Numbered from the stretch's first letter, positions 52,981 to 62,885 are shown. The stretch: 64,000 bases of DNA from Flavobacterium sp. 1355 (GCF_017833415.1 NZ_JAFICC010000007.1:62001-126000), one strand, 5' to 3'. Notes: generated by a model not told the origin, from the sequence alone. A program made the numbers and translations.

Positions 52981-52988
52981 TATGTTTG
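52981..52988 (+). promoter_or_regulatory. -7 promoter element for the leader ORF and TonB receptor
   Basis: TATGTTTG matches TAnnTTTG exactly, 38 bases before the leader ATG at 53027. No clear TTG at -33, which is typical of activator-dependent promoters. Confidence 0.5.
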
Positions 52989-53026
52989 CAAAAAATAATT
53001 AACAAACCATTACAAATTTTTAATCC

Positions 53027-53143
53027 ATGAAAGTACATTTTAATCCATCAGGTGTATTAGAAAATTTTTTGCAAAGAAATCAAAATAGCGGTTTAAAAAC
53101 TGCAAACCATTTTTCATTTATAATGTGTAGCATGTGTAGGTAA
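53027..53143 (+). CDS. Small leader ORF ending in a Cys-x-x-Cys motif
   Basis: A 38-codon frame with ATG at 53027 and TAA at 53141. It begins MKVHFNPSGVLENF and ends NHFSFIMCSMCR, with two TGT codons three positions apart at the very end. It sits between the promoter at 52981 and the TonB receptor at 53192, after the Rrf2 gene. A 38-residue product with its only Cys codons at the C-terminus fits a leader peptide that senses cysteinyl-tRNA or cysteine level. No intrinsic terminator hairpin follows, so the mechanism would differ from the ilvA attenuator. A small functional protein cannot be excluded. Confidence 0.55.
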   Translation: MKVHFNPSGVLENFLQRNQNSGLKTANHFSFIMCSMCR

Positions 53144-53191
53144 AAAAATTTTTAATTTAAATTCTACTAATCACATATACTTAATATAAAA

Positions 53192-55738
53192 ATGAAAACA
53201 TCTATAAAAAATATATTAACAATACTATTCTTTTTAACCTTCTCAATCTCATTTGCACAAAACATAGAAGGTGTAGTTACAACAAATGAAAATACACCTT
53301 TGATAGCAGCAAATGTTGTAATAAAAGGTACTACTTACAGTACAATTACTGACGAAAACGGAAAATTTAGCATTGATACCCAAGGAAGACTTCCTCTGAC
53401 ACTATTAGTGCAATATGTTGGTTATACAACATCAGAATATAACGTGAATGTTTTACCAGCAACTCCATTACAGGTTGTCCTTAATGAAGAAAACAGACTT
53501 GTAGAAGTTGTTGTTTCTTCAAGACGCCGTATCGAAAAAGTGCAGGATGTGCCGATCGCTGTTTCTGTTATTACAGGAAAGCAGGCAGAACAAACGGGAG
53601 CTTTTAATGTGAACCGCATCAAAGAACTTGTTCCGTCTGTACAGCTTTATTCTTCAAATCCAAGAAATACCGGAATCAACATAAGAAGTTTGGGTTCTCC
53701 TTTTGGTCTTACTAACGATGGTATTGATCCTGGTGTTGGTTTTTATGTAGACGGTGTATATTATGCACGTCCGGCTGCAACAACGCTTGATTTTATCGAT
53801 GTAGAGCAAATAGAAGTTTTGCGTGGGCCTCAGGGATCGTTGTTTGGTAAAAACACGACTTCGGGAGCTTTTAATATTACAACACGTAAACCAAGTTTTA
53901 CTTCTGGTGCAGACTTCGAAGTGAGTTACGGAAATTATTCTTTTTTACAGGCTAAAGCATCTGTAACAGGGGCTTTGAGTAAAAAAATTGCGGGTCGTCT
54001 TTCTTTTTCAGGAACTTCTCGTGATGGTTTGATTGACAATGTTGCTACAGGAAGAGCTACAAATACATTAAACAATCAGGGTATTAGAGGTCAATTGCTT
54101 TATACTCCATCTGAAAATACAAATATCATCTTAGCTGCAGATATTACGACACAGCGTCCGGACGGATATGCACAGGTTGTTGCCGGTGTTGCTCCAACGC
54201 AAAGAGCGGCTTACCGTCAGTTTAATGCTATTATAGCCGATTTAAACTATCAGTTGCCAAGTCAAAATGCGTTTGATCGTAAAATTGATCAGGATACTCC
54301 ATGGCGTTCTAATCAGGATATGGGAGGTGTTTCTTTAAATATTGATACTAAAATCGGCAGCGGAACATTAACTTCTACAACAGCATGGCGTTTTTGGAAC
54401 TGGGATCCGTCAAATGACAGGGATTTTACAGGATTACAGGTTCTTGCAAAATCACAAAACCCTACAAGACAAACTCAGATCACACAAGAAGTACGTTATG
54501 CAGGTCAGCTAACTTCAAAAATAAGTGGCGTTGCAGGTGTATTTTTTATCGATCAGACATCTCAAACAGATGGCACAGAAGAATCTGGAAATGCGCAATG
54601 GCGATTTGCTCAAAGTTCGACAAGTGCGTTATGGAAGACCCCGGGGCTTTTTGAAGGATACGGGATTAAAACCGATGCAAGAATCAGAGCATCCAGTGCG
54701 GCAGTATTTGGACAGTTAGACTGGGCTATTACAGATCGCCTTCACGTTTTACCAGGTGTACGCTATAATTTTGATAAAAAAGATGCAAGTTATTCCCGTA
54801 CTACTTATGGCGGATTACAAACTACAGATCCTGCATTGCTTGCCTTAAAAAAACAAGTTTACTCTGATCAGGCATTTGATTCAAGTACTGATAATACAGA
54901 CTTTTCAGGAAATATAACAGTTTCTTTTAAGGCTTCAGATAAAATTAATGCGTATGCTACTTATGCAAAAAGTTATAAGCCAGTGGGTGTGAATGTGGCC
55001 GGATTACCAACAGATTCAAAAGGGTTGCCTTTACTAGACCTTGCTGTAATTAAACCGGAAAAAGTAAATCATTATGAAGTTGGGGTAAAAACTTCACCAT
55101 TTAAAAATTCAATTTTCAATTTAACATTCTTTCAAACAGAAATTAAAGATTTTCAAACCAATGTTCAGGCAGCTGAATTAGGTGTGAATCGTGGTTATCT
55201 TGCTAATGCAGACAAAGTTGAAGTTAAAGGGGTCGAATTAGATGCCAGTTTTGTTGTGAGTCAGCATTTGACTATAAACGGTGCTGCAACGTATACCGAT
55301 GGTAAGTACGTTAAGTTTACAAATGCCCCGCTTCCGTTAGAAGAAACAGGAGCTCCGGTTTCGTTTAAAGATGTATCCGGATCTGCTTTGCCGGGCGCTT
55401 CAAAATGGGCAGGATCTTTGGGTGGAGAACTTTCTGATCAGGCAAGATTCTTTGGGAATGCAGGTAAAGTTTTCCTTGCAATTGATTCTTATGCTCGTTC
55501 TGAATTCTCATCAAGTCCTTCTGCTTCAAAATATTTAGTGGTACAAGGGTATGCAATTTTTAATGCTCGTGTTGGTTTCCGTGCCACACAAGGTTTATCT
55601 GTTCAATTTTGGGGAAGAAACCTTTTGAACAAAGATTACTATGAGCAATTATTGCCTGCCGGAGGAAATACAGGTCAATACGCTGGTGTATTAGGTGATC
55701 AGAGAACGTACGGTGTCACTTTAAAATATTCGCTATAA
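53192..55738 (+). CDS. TonB-dependent outer-membrane receptor
   Basis: An 848-residue receptor: signal peptide 1-22, carboxypeptidase regulatory-like domain about 23-110 (IEGVVTTNENTPLIAANVVI), plug about 118-235 (VPIAVSVITGKQAEQTGAFN and VLRGPQGSLFGKNTTSGAFN) and a 22-stranded barrel to the end. The plug is of the FecA/siderophore type rather than SusC-type. The substrate is not known; the sulfur-type regulation suggested upstream would favour a sulfur compound or metal complex, which is inference. A terminator-like hairpin follows. Confidence 0.92.
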   Translation: MKTSIKNILTILFFLTFSISFAQNIEGVVTTNENTPLIAANVVIKGTTYSTITDENGKFSIDTQGRLPLTLLVQYVGYTTSEYNVNVLPATPLQVVLNEENRLVEVVVSSRRRIEKVQDVPIAVSVITGKQAEQTGAFNVNRIKELVPSVQLYSSNPRNTGINIRSLGSPFGLTNDGIDPGVGFYVDGVYYARPAATTLDFIDVEQIEVLRGPQGSLFGKNTTSGAFNITTRKPSFTSGADFEVSYGNYSFLQAKASVTGALSKKIAGRLSFSGTSRDGLIDNVATGRATNTLNNQGIRGQLLYTPSENTNIILAADITTQRPDGYAQVVAGVAPTQRAAYRQFNAIIADLNYQLPSQNAFDRKIDQDTPWRSNQDMGGVSLNIDTKIGSGTLTSTTAWRFWNWDPSNDRDFTGLQVLAKSQNPTRQTQITQEVRYAGQLTSKISGVAGVFFIDQTSQTDGTEESGNAQWRFAQSSTSALWKTPGLFEGYGIKTDARIRASSAAVFGQLDWAITDRLHVLPGVRYNFDKKDASYSRTTYGGLQTTDPALLALKKQVYSDQAFDSSTDNTDFSGNITVSFKASDKINAYATYAKSYKPVGVNVAGLPTDSKGLPLLDLAVIKPEKVNHYEVGVKTSPFKNSIFNLTFFQTEIKDFQTNVQAAELGVNRGYLANADKVEVKGVELDASFVVSQHLTINGAATYTDGKYVKFTNAPLPLEETGAPVSFKDVSGSALPGASKWAGSLGGELSDQARFFGNAGKVFLAIDSYARSEFSSSPSASKYLVVQGYAIFNARVGFRATQGLSVQFWGRNLLNKDYYEQLLPAGGNTGQYAGVLGDQRTYGVTLKYSL

Positions 55739-55762
55739 AGCAATAGTTAATAAATTTGCAAC

Positions 55763-55798
55763 TAAACGGGGTACATTCTGGCAATGTATCTCGTTTTT
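55763..55798 (+). terminator. Terminator of the TonB receptor gene
   Basis: AACGGGGTACATT/AATGTATCTCGTT with CTGGC loop and a T-run; the stem includes G-T pairs. Confidence 0.6.
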
Positions 55799-55914
55799 GC
55801 ATTTGTAAATATTGAAAATCACAAATTTGCTCTAAAACCCAATTTAAAAATCAGTCTTCCTTATTTAAGTACTCTCTGTTTTGTATATATTCGCAGCCTG
55901 AATTTATACAATAA

Positions 55915-56649
55915 ATGAAATTCTTCAAATTAGTACTCTTTTTAGTCTTTACAAGTCCATTTTTGTTGGCGCAGACAAAAACAGATCAACAAACACTAAC
56001 CTGGATACGGTATTATAATATTTTTCCTCTTACCCAAAAATGGGCATTGCATTCTGAGTTTGACAACAGGAGCTTTGTTAATCCTCTTCATGAAAATCTT
56101 TTTGTAATAAGGCTTCAAGGGCGTTACAGGGCAAATAAAATTATAGATTTGGGAGGCGGATTTGCTTATTTTAATGTGAATACGCAGGATCCTCATGCTG
56201 ATCCGGATTTCTCTGTACCTGAATACCGATCACAACAGGATATCACTTTTATTAATGATATTGCCAAAATTACTTTTCATAACCGGTTTCAGTTAGAAGA
56301 ACGTTTTATTCAAAAATCCAATAAAACCGAATTGCTGAATGATTTTTCCTTTTCTTTTCGATTCAGATACAGATTGCAATCGACATTCGACCTTTGGAAA
56401 AAAGAAAAAAAGAGCCTGAAAGGAACAATTTCTGATGAAATTATGTTTAACCATGGAAAAGATAACCGAAAAAACACTTTTGACCAGAATCGCTTCTACG
56501 CTGCCTTGCGTTATCATTTTAATCCTAATCTTGGTTTAGAATTAGGATATTTAAAAAGTTACCAGAGACGCTCGAGCGGGATTGATTTTTACGATCGTGA
56601 CATAATCCGTTTTACAGTTTATCATAGAATCGATCGGCTTAAAAATTAA
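55915..56649 (+). CDS. DUF2490 outer-membrane-type protein
   Basis: A 244-residue exported protein (FLVFTSPFLLAQ cleavage region) built of alternating aromatic strands (TLTWIRYYNIFPLTQKWALH, FVIRLQGRYRANKIIDLGGG, HFNPNLGLELGYLKSYQRRS), fitting the DUF2490 beta-barrel family. Function unknown; membership in the outer membrane is likely. It comes 176 bases after the TonB receptor and after that gene's hairpin, so it may have a separate promoter. Confidence 0.82.
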   Translation: MKFFKLVLFLVFTSPFLLAQTKTDQQTLTWIRYYNIFPLTQKWALHSEFDNRSFVNPLHENLFVIRLQGRYRANKIIDLGGGFAYFNVNTQDPHADPDFSVPEYRSQQDITFINDIAKITFHNRFQLEERFIQKSNKTELLNDFSFSFRFRYRLQSTFDLWKKEKKSLKGTISDEIMFNHGKDNRKNTFDQNRFYAALRYHFNPNLGLELGYLKSYQRRSSGIDFYDRDIIRFTVYHRIDRLKN

Positions 56650-56675
56650 ATTCCAAATTCCAATTCATACAGATG

Positions 56676-56709
56676 TTTTGCTGCAGATTATTTCCAATCT
56701 GCAGCAAAA
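56676..56709. terminator. Hairpin between convergent genes
   Basis: TTTTGCTGCAGATT/AATCTGCAGCAAAA, a perfect 14-bp stem with an ATTTCC loop, between the DUF2490 gene and the barrel gene at 56735. The following T-run is weak. Confidence 0.7.
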
Positions 56710-56734
56710 TCATTTATTATTTAAACATTAAAAT

Positions 56735-59488
56735 TTAGAAATCACCTTTTTGTTTTCTCCCTTTTTTTTCTGATGATGCGAAATTTCCAATTTTATAGGA
56801 AAGAGAAAACATTACATATCGTTTTAAAACAGTATTTTCTTCATCACGAATAGAAGTTGCTGAGATAGTTCTAGTGGCACTTAAATTTTGATTCAGAACA
56901 TCATATACTTTTACTTTTGCATATAACTTTTTATCAAAAAAGCCATAGGATAAACTGGTGTTCCACAAATAAAAGTCTTTTTTGAAATCACTGGAAATAT
57001 TTGAATTATAATTGTATCCGAAATCATTTCCGAAAATTAAATTTGCAGGCCAGTAAGTAGTTGTCTGCAGATTAATTCTGTGTACTACGTTTGATGTTGC
57101 GTCTCTTGTATAATTCTCGTACTCTGTTTGATTATATGATAAACTATAAGATGGTGAAATCGTGAGTAAATCTCCATATTCATAAGTCAGATAAACTCTT
57201 GGCGTTACTGCTGTCGATTTTGCGTTATAAATAACCTCATTTGTATATCCTTTATCAAAAGAATAACTTCCATTTACCCCAAGTCCATATCGTAAAACGT
57301 GAGCATCTTTTTTGATGGACTGGTTCCAGTTTGCTCCAACAGATGCAATGTATGTTCCTGATATATTGGCATAAGTTGTAGTTCTTTTTCCGCTGTCATC
57401 AAAAACTGATGTCGAAACTACATCATTGTTATAGTAATCTCCTTTTAGATAGACGCTGTAACCGGAACGTGTTCGAAAATCAAAATTTTTAAAATCTATA
57501 CTTGCAGTATTTTTTTCAATAGGATCAAGATCAGGATTTCCAATTAAGGTATTTAATGGGTTGGTGAGGTTCAAAACCGGCATAAGCTGAACTGCAGACG
57601 GCAGCGCATTTGAATAATCATATTTGAAAGTCAGATTTTTAGAACGGCTGAATTTATATCTTAACTGAATATTTCCAAAAGGCAATGCGTATTTTTTATT
57701 CAGATCAGTCTCTTTGTTCAGGTACAAAGAGTAATTATCATAACCAATAAGAGATGTTTTAGAATTCATGTTTAATGTAAACTTACTCTTCTGCCACGTA
57801 ATTCCAAATTTTGGACTAATTGCATTTTGGCTTGAAGTTGTATAATTGGTAAGCGACAGATTTAGATCAGAATATGAATTTGTAGCGGCATCAAAATTAA
57901 ATGTCTTTGCATCGTTTACAGTATTTGTCCAGTCAAAATCAGAACCAAATCTAATTCTTAATGAATCTGTGACCGGTTCAGTATATTCTACATCAAAAGA
58001 ATAGGCATCAGAACTGCTGTTATTTTTGCTGTTCTGGTTTCTTTCGTCATCTGGTTTGGCATCCTGATAAAAAATGGTTTCAGAAACGTTTATTCCGTTT
58101 GAGTCACTTCTTGAATTACTGTTATTAAAAACAATACTCAAATTACGAGATTTTTTATCAAAAGCTTTATTAAAATTGATACTGTTCGTAAAATTGGTAT
58201 TCGAACTTTCATTATAAGAATCAGACGTACTTTCGTTTAATGCTGCACCACTTTCGTCTTCAGAAAAAGTCGAAGAAAAAGATTTACTGTTAGAATGAGA
58301 TTCATTCAGTTTTGGAGCCACAACAAGTCTGGTGGTCGGATTGATTTTATATTCTAATTCAAAATTAGCATTGTTGCCTGTATTCTCATTTCTGGTTTTA
58401 GAATCTGATGAAGTCAGGATATTCCCCGTAGGCAAAAAATTAATCTGATCTGATTTACTTTCGTTTTTGTTGATCGAGTTCGAAAAATTATAACTGCTCA
58501 TGAATTCCAGATCTTCTCTCCAGTCATCAGAATAATTAATTCCTACCAGGTTCGACTGGGTTATGCCCTTTCCGCCTCCCGAACTTTTAGCATTTCCTTT
58601 ACTGTTTCTGCCTCCTCCCATATTATCAAAAACCTCATCTTGCGAAAACCCGGAAGAATTAATATTATTTGATGACGCCAGGACACTTATTTTTTGTTTG
58701 TTTTTAAAGAAATTTAAAATCAGGCTGCTTTCATATCGTTCATCAGACCCGTAACCGCCAAGTATTTTACCAAAGAATCCTTTATTTTTCTTTTCGTCAA
58801 TTGTAATATTTATACTCGAATAATCTGATGTAGATTCTTGTTTTGAAAGTTCTTCCTTTTTGGTTTTATAATCAGAAACCTGAATTTTTTTGATGATTTC
58901 TGCCGGCAGATTTTTTAAGGCAATGGCACCATCTTTATCAAAAAAAGTTTTACCATTTACCAAAAGCTGGGTGACTTCCCTCCCATTTACAGTAATTTTT
59001 CCATCATTATCCACATCAAATCCGGGCAATTGTTTTAATAAGGTTTCAACATTTGAGTCTGGCCGCACTTTGTATGAGGCGGCATTAAATTCCAGAGTAT
59101 CTTTTTTGATTGTAATTGGGGCGGCTTCGGTTTTAATAACCACATTATCCAATGCATTCACACTTTCAAGCAAATACAATTTTCCAAAGTCCTTGCTTTC
59201 CAAAAGGCCTTTTTCTTCTTCATAATAAGGCTGATAGCCCAGATAATTTACTTTTAGAAAAACCGGCTTATCGTATTTTTTTGTATTGATACTAAAAAAG
59301 CCATTTTTGTCTGTAGTAGCATATTCGAGTATCGTAGAATCTTTTACAGTTGTAAAATATACAGTAGCCATTTCGAGCGGTAATTGTGTGTTGAGATCAA
59401 CCACAGTTCCTTTGACAATAATATTATTCTGTGCATTTGCCGAATAACATAAAATAAAAAACAGTAGGGAAGAATATAATCTGGTCAT
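56735..59488 (-). CDS. Large outer-membrane beta-barrel protein (carboxypeptidase-like N-terminus)
   Basis: A 917-residue protein: signal peptide 1-19 (LLFFILCYSANAQ), a carboxypeptidase regulatory-like domain (about 22-105), a plug-like region (about 115-215: ETLLKQLPGFDVDNDGKITV, GREVTQLLVNGKTFFDKDG) and a long C-terminal barrel rich in Asn/Ser/Tyr (OMP_b-brl_3-type). This is the TonB-receptor-like family of Bacteroidota that lacks a SusD partner here. It may be a peptide or cofactor receptor, or a non-transporting structural barrel; the sequence does not decide. Confidence 0.85.
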   Translation of the reverse strand: MTRLYSSLLFFILCYSANAQNNIIVKGTVVDLNTQLPLEMATVYFTTVKDSTILEYATTDKNGFFSINTKKYDKPVFLKVNYLGYQPYYEEEKGLLESKDFGKLYLLESVNALDNVVIKTEAAPITIKKDTLEFNAASYKVRPDSNVETLLKQLPGFDVDNDGKITVNGREVTQLLVNGKTFFDKDGAIALKNLPAEIIKKIQVSDYKTKKEELSKQESTSDYSSINITIDEKKNKGFFGKILGGYGSDERYESSLILNFFKNKQKISVLASSNNINSSGFSQDEVFDNMGGGRNSKGNAKSSGGGKGITQSNLVGINYSDDWREDLEFMSSYNFSNSINKNESKSDQINFLPTGNILTSSDSKTRNENTGNNANFELEYKINPTTRLVVAPKLNESHSNSKSFSSTFSEDESGAALNESTSDSYNESSNTNFTNSINFNKAFDKKSRNLSIVFNNSNSRSDSNGINVSETIFYQDAKPDDERNQNSKNNSSSDAYSFDVEYTEPVTDSLRIRFGSDFDWTNTVNDAKTFNFDAATNSYSDLNLSLTNYTTSSQNAISPKFGITWQKSKFTLNMNSKTSLIGYDNYSLYLNKETDLNKKYALPFGNIQLRYKFSRSKNLTFKYDYSNALPSAVQLMPVLNLTNPLNTLIGNPDLDPIEKNTASIDFKNFDFRTRSGYSVYLKGDYYNNDVVSTSVFDDSGKRTTTYANISGTYIASVGANWNQSIKKDAHVLRYGLGVNGSYSFDKGYTNEVIYNAKSTAVTPRVYLTYEYGDLLTISPSYSLSYNQTEYENYTRDATSNVVHRINLQTTTYWPANLIFGNDFGYNYNSNISSDFKKDFYLWNTSLSYGFFDKKLYAKVKVYDVLNQNLSATRTISATSIRDEENTVLKRYVMFSLSYKIGNFASSEKKGRKQKGDF

Positions 59489-59825
59489 AAAATTGGGTTA
59501 GTTAGAATGGTAAGACTAAAAAAGTTACGAAAGGTTTAATTGTATTTTTTACATTTATTTTTATTTTTTCTTTATTCAAAAAAAATGCCATAAAGCAAAT
59601 ACCCTGAAAACAAATAAAACTCATTGATTTACAATATATTAACTTCTAAAAAAAAGGGTTAAACAGCCCTCTCAAAAACAGTATTTAGCCTAATATCTTT
59701 CTCATTAAAATACAAAAACTTTGCTATCTCAATTTTAAAACAAGGAGATTTTCAGAAAATCCTTAAAAGAGTATGACAGAGAAGCCGAAAACTGATTAAA
59801 GTAGGCAATTTAAAAACAAATTATC
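59489..59825. other. 337-base divergent intergenic region
   Basis: AT-rich with a short hairpin-like AGGGTTAAACAGCCCT at 59655-59670 and an imperfect inverted pair AAGGAGATTTTC/GAAAATCCTT at about 59741-59764, upstream of the 59826 gene. No promoter of the standard form was found. Confidence 0.4.
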
Positions 59826-61685
59826 ATGAGAAATATTTTAAAAGGTTCCTTAAGAGGACATGTATGCGAAGATTGTATTGAGTCGATATCAGATGTTGAA
59901 ATTTTATTTTATCTTCCGTACAGAAATGAGACCCCGGCTAATTCGACTTCAAACATAAAAGAAACATTTCATTTGGTTTTAAAAGACGAAGTAAAACAAA
60001 GGGAAAAATTACTCATTGGTAAAGCAATGACTGACAAAAATGGAAATTTTGAATTTGAAATTTCTGATCAATACCTGAGAGGAGATATTGATATTGATTT
60101 TATTTGCGGTACAGTTCCTCCAAAGCCTCCAAAACCAAAAAGAGACGAAATACTGCAATTTCACATCACCACTATATCTGTACGCGAAGAACTTGAAAAA
60201 CAAGCACAAAGTCAAAACTACAGATGGGAATACACTATTGCTTATAAATGGTGGTGTTATATAAGAGGTCATTTTTTTGATGCATGGGTTATTTGCGGTC
60301 ACCTAATGAATTGCAAAACAAATGAACCAATTGCAAATGCAACAGTTACCGCAATGGATGCGGATTTGCTTACTGATGACAATTTAGGATCTGCGACAAC
60401 AGACTCTCACGGGCATTTTAGAATTGATTATTCTTCAGCAGATTTTAAAAAGACATTTTTATCGCCTTGGATAAACATTGAAACCGATCCGGGTTTTCTT
60501 TCTTTTCAGAGTGGTCCAGATGTTTATTTTAAAGCTGAACTATCAGAAACAATATTGGTAAACGAAACGAAAGCAGACGCACGCAAAAATGTTGGTTATT
60601 GTTTGTGTGTGAATTTATGTTCTGAAATAGCAGTAACCGATCCCGGAGAAACTTTTCCAAGTGCGTGGACCGGAATTGGGGCTAAATTTAGTTCTTCATA
60701 CGGAACAAGTGCACCTGATTTTGATGCTGAAGGTTACGCCAGTTCTGATAAAAATGTGCTATTTTCAACAATAAATCTGACTGGGCAAGCGGCTTTAAGA
60801 TCTGCTGCAGGAAATCCTATTGAGTACCGTTTTTCTGTAAGTGATGCAACTCTCCCAAACGATGATGCAAATAATCCTCCGTTAGCAGGTTTTACCAAAA
60901 TAGTGGGGTTATATCCTAATTTATTTGCCTCAAGCGTTGTTTCAAAATTAATCCGAAAAGTGTATTCTCCTATTCTTAATCAGATTTCTGTGTCCAGTCA
61001 CCAGACTGATTTTGATACTGAGGGATGGTTTGACGTTAACCATGCGATTGACAGAGCACTTGTAAATGCAGGTTTAACACCGGCAGATCTGTCTCTATAT
61101 AATATAATTGAAGAAGACACATTGATTTCTATGAATACGACAGCGTTAACCACTGCTCCAAACGTGCCAGACATTTTTGACGCAGGACAGCCAATTCCTG
61201 AGGCAAATGAAATTGGGGTGGAAAAATTTGCAATCCGTTTTGAGATTAGAGAAGTAATCAATAAAGCTGCAAGTCAATTTGGTGTTATCAATGGCGGAAA
61301 AATATTGAATTCGGTCATTATGAACAATAACCCAATTTACAGAAGACTGGCAATTAAAGAGCTGGAAGAAACTACACTTTGTAATCCTATTAGCGGTAAC
61401 GTGACTGCGAAATATACTTTGTATCATCCCTATTTAGCATCTGGCAGCTTACATCTCAACAATAATAGCCTTACTATAGACAGAGACATTGCTGATGGTA
61501 CAATAAATACAACATTAGTAAAAAGGATAAACAACAATTCTCCTCTTAACGCTCCACCGCCTAATAATTTGACCCGTTGTACATACACTTTAAAACTATA
61601 TTCTTCTACTAAAAAACATAACGGAGACGATGGTGACTCTGATGGAGGCACACCACTGGAACAATTGTTCTTCTACGATATTTAA
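59826..61685 (+). CDS. Signal-less protein with two transthyretin-like domains, function unknown
   Basis: A 619-residue protein with no signal peptide or membrane segment. Residues about 6-95 form a beta-domain beginning KGSLRGHVCEDCIESISDVE, with AMTDKNGNFEFEIS; residues about 147-235 repeat the theme: DAWVICGHLMNCKTNEPIAN, ending GSATTDSHGHFRIDYSSADF, as in carboxypeptidase-regulatory/transthyretin-like domains. Cys clusters (CEDC, WWC, CGHLMNC, CLCVNLC) are unusual. The large C-terminal half (about 270-619) is not recognised, and its end contains DDGDSDGG. It is a single-gene transcript. Confidence 0.6.
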   Translation: MRNILKGSLRGHVCEDCIESISDVEILFYLPYRNETPANSTSNIKETFHLVLKDEVKQREKLLIGKAMTDKNGNFEFEISDQYLRGDIDIDFICGTVPPKPPKPKRDEILQFHITTISVREELEKQAQSQNYRWEYTIAYKWWCYIRGHFFDAWVICGHLMNCKTNEPIANATVTAMDADLLTDDNLGSATTDSHGHFRIDYSSADFKKTFLSPWINIETDPGFLSFQSGPDVYFKAELSETILVNETKADARKNVGYCLCVNLCSEIAVTDPGETFPSAWTGIGAKFSSSYGTSAPDFDAEGYASSDKNVLFSTINLTGQAALRSAAGNPIEYRFSVSDATLPNDDANNPPLAGFTKIVGLYPNLFASSVVSKLIRKVYSPILNQISVSSHQTDFDTEGWFDVNHAIDRALVNAGLTPADLSLYNIIEEDTLISMNTTALTTAPNVPDIFDAGQPIPEANEIGVEKFAIRFEIREVINKAASQFGVINGGKILNSVIMNNNPIYRRLAIKELEETTLCNPISGNVTAKYTLYHPYLASGSLHLNNNSLTIDRDIADGTINTTLVKRINNNSPLNAPPPNNLTRCTYTLKLYSSTKKHNGDDGDSDGGTPLEQLFFYDI

Positions 61686-61704
61686 AACAAAGTATTATTA
61701 AATC

Positions 61705-61743
61705 AAAAAAGCAACATTCCAAAGTTTGAAATGTTGCTTTTTT
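61705..61743. terminator. Bidirectional terminator, identical to the one at 62886
   Basis: AAAAAAGCAACATTCCAAAG and TTTGAAATGTTGCTTTTTT: a stem AGCAACATT/AATGTTGCT with an internal CCAAAGTTTG loop. The same 37 or so bases recur at 62886-62925. Confidence 0.85.
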
Positions 61744-61805
61744 ATTGATTATAAATCAGAGGGTTTTTTTCAAAACTTCATGTTATAAATCTTGTACACA
61801 AATAC

Positions 61806-62747
61806 TTAAATATCCTTGGTCCCTGGTAATGGTGATTTAAAATCGGGAACCAATATTGTGGTCTGTAACTTATTGCTTGCAGGTATTTTATCAGAAACTA
61901 TAGTATAAATAGTATTAGTACTTTCACCGTTTGTCACCTCTACTGGAACTTCATACTCAGCAACTTTTTCTCCTTTATCATCAAAAATATTAATAATATG
62001 CTTTAATGCTGCACCATGAGAAGTATAGTAACCATCAAGATAAGTTATGGCACTATTAGCTTTATCAACTACCCTAATTCCGGTACCACTTCCGCCGACA
62101 AATTTAGTTTCCACTTTTGCCGTATAGTTCCAATTTTTTAATTCGTCAGACAATTTAAACACCGATATAACACGACCATTTATTGGAATTAACGTAAATG
62201 AAATAGGGGTATTAATACCTGCTACTACATTAATTATTTGCGCATTTGATTCGTAATTTACCATTGCAGATCTTGCTTCCCATTTTATAAATAAGTCATT
62301 TACTGATAATGTGCTCGACTCACCTGTCCAAGTGCCGAAAATACCATTTTGGCTCATCTCATTTTCTATAACAGAATTAGCCGTGACTGTAAATCTAGAA
62401 ACTCCTGTACTAAAATTTCTAATTTCAAATCCATCTGCAGCCCCAATAGTATTATCAGAAACTATATTAAAATTAAAAATACTAGCAAGTCTGGTCAAAT
62501 CCATTATACCTCCATTTATTTTATCTTCGCTGTTAGGAATCCAAGGCTGAGCTTTAATCTCCACTGAATTAACAGTAACCGGAAGCGTTCCGCGTTTTAC
62601 ATCTTTGCCTGTAATGTTACTATTTTGAGAATTGAGCTTAATATTCATCGATGTTTCTTTACTAACAATTTCGTCAGGTTTTGTGCCATCTTCCGAGCAA
62701 CTTACTAAAGCAAATAATAATAAACCTAGCAATGTAATTTTTTTCAT
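61806..62747 (-). CDS. Lipoprotein of unknown function
   Basis: A 313-residue lipoprotein (LLLFALVSC). Mature part is beta-rich (VNSVEIKAQPWIPNSEDKIN, GFEIRNFSTGVSRFTVTANS, FGTWTGESSTLSVNDLFIKW) and ends in a Lys/Glu-containing segment KSPLPGTKDI. I recognise no family; the ordering of beta strands is compatible with a surface adhesin or fimbrillin-like protein, not demonstrated. It is flanked on both sides by identical terminator hairpins, as if inserted in front of der. Confidence 0.6.
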   Translation of the reverse strand: MKKITLLGLLLFALVSCSEDGTKPDEIVSKETSMNIKLNSQNSNITGKDVKRGTLPVTVNSVEIKAQPWIPNSEDKINGGIMDLTRLASIFNFNIVSDNTIGAADGFEIRNFSTGVSRFTVTANSVIENEMSQNGIFGTWTGESSTLSVNDLFIKWEARSAMVNYESNAQIINVVAGINTPISFTLIPINGRVISVFKLSDELKNWNYTAKVETKFVGGSGTGIRVVDKANSAITYLDGYYTSHGAALKHIINIFDDKGEKVAEYEVPVEVTNGESTNTIYTIVSDKIPASNKLQTTILVPDFKSPLPGTKDI

Positions 62748-62885
62748 GAATTTTTCTTTTAGTTACAGCAAATTTCATCTAAAATAATATTAAACACAAA
62801 TCATTTTATTTAATTTAACAATATTATTACTAAAAAAATGCGCATTAGAGTGCCAAAATATTATTGCAATTGTAGTTTTGTAAAA

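Noticed and set aside
55739-55914. Riboswitch considered between the TonB receptor and the DUF2490 gene
   Set aside because: Only a simple terminator-like hairpin with a T-run is seen; no conserved aptamer sequence such as a cobalamin box.
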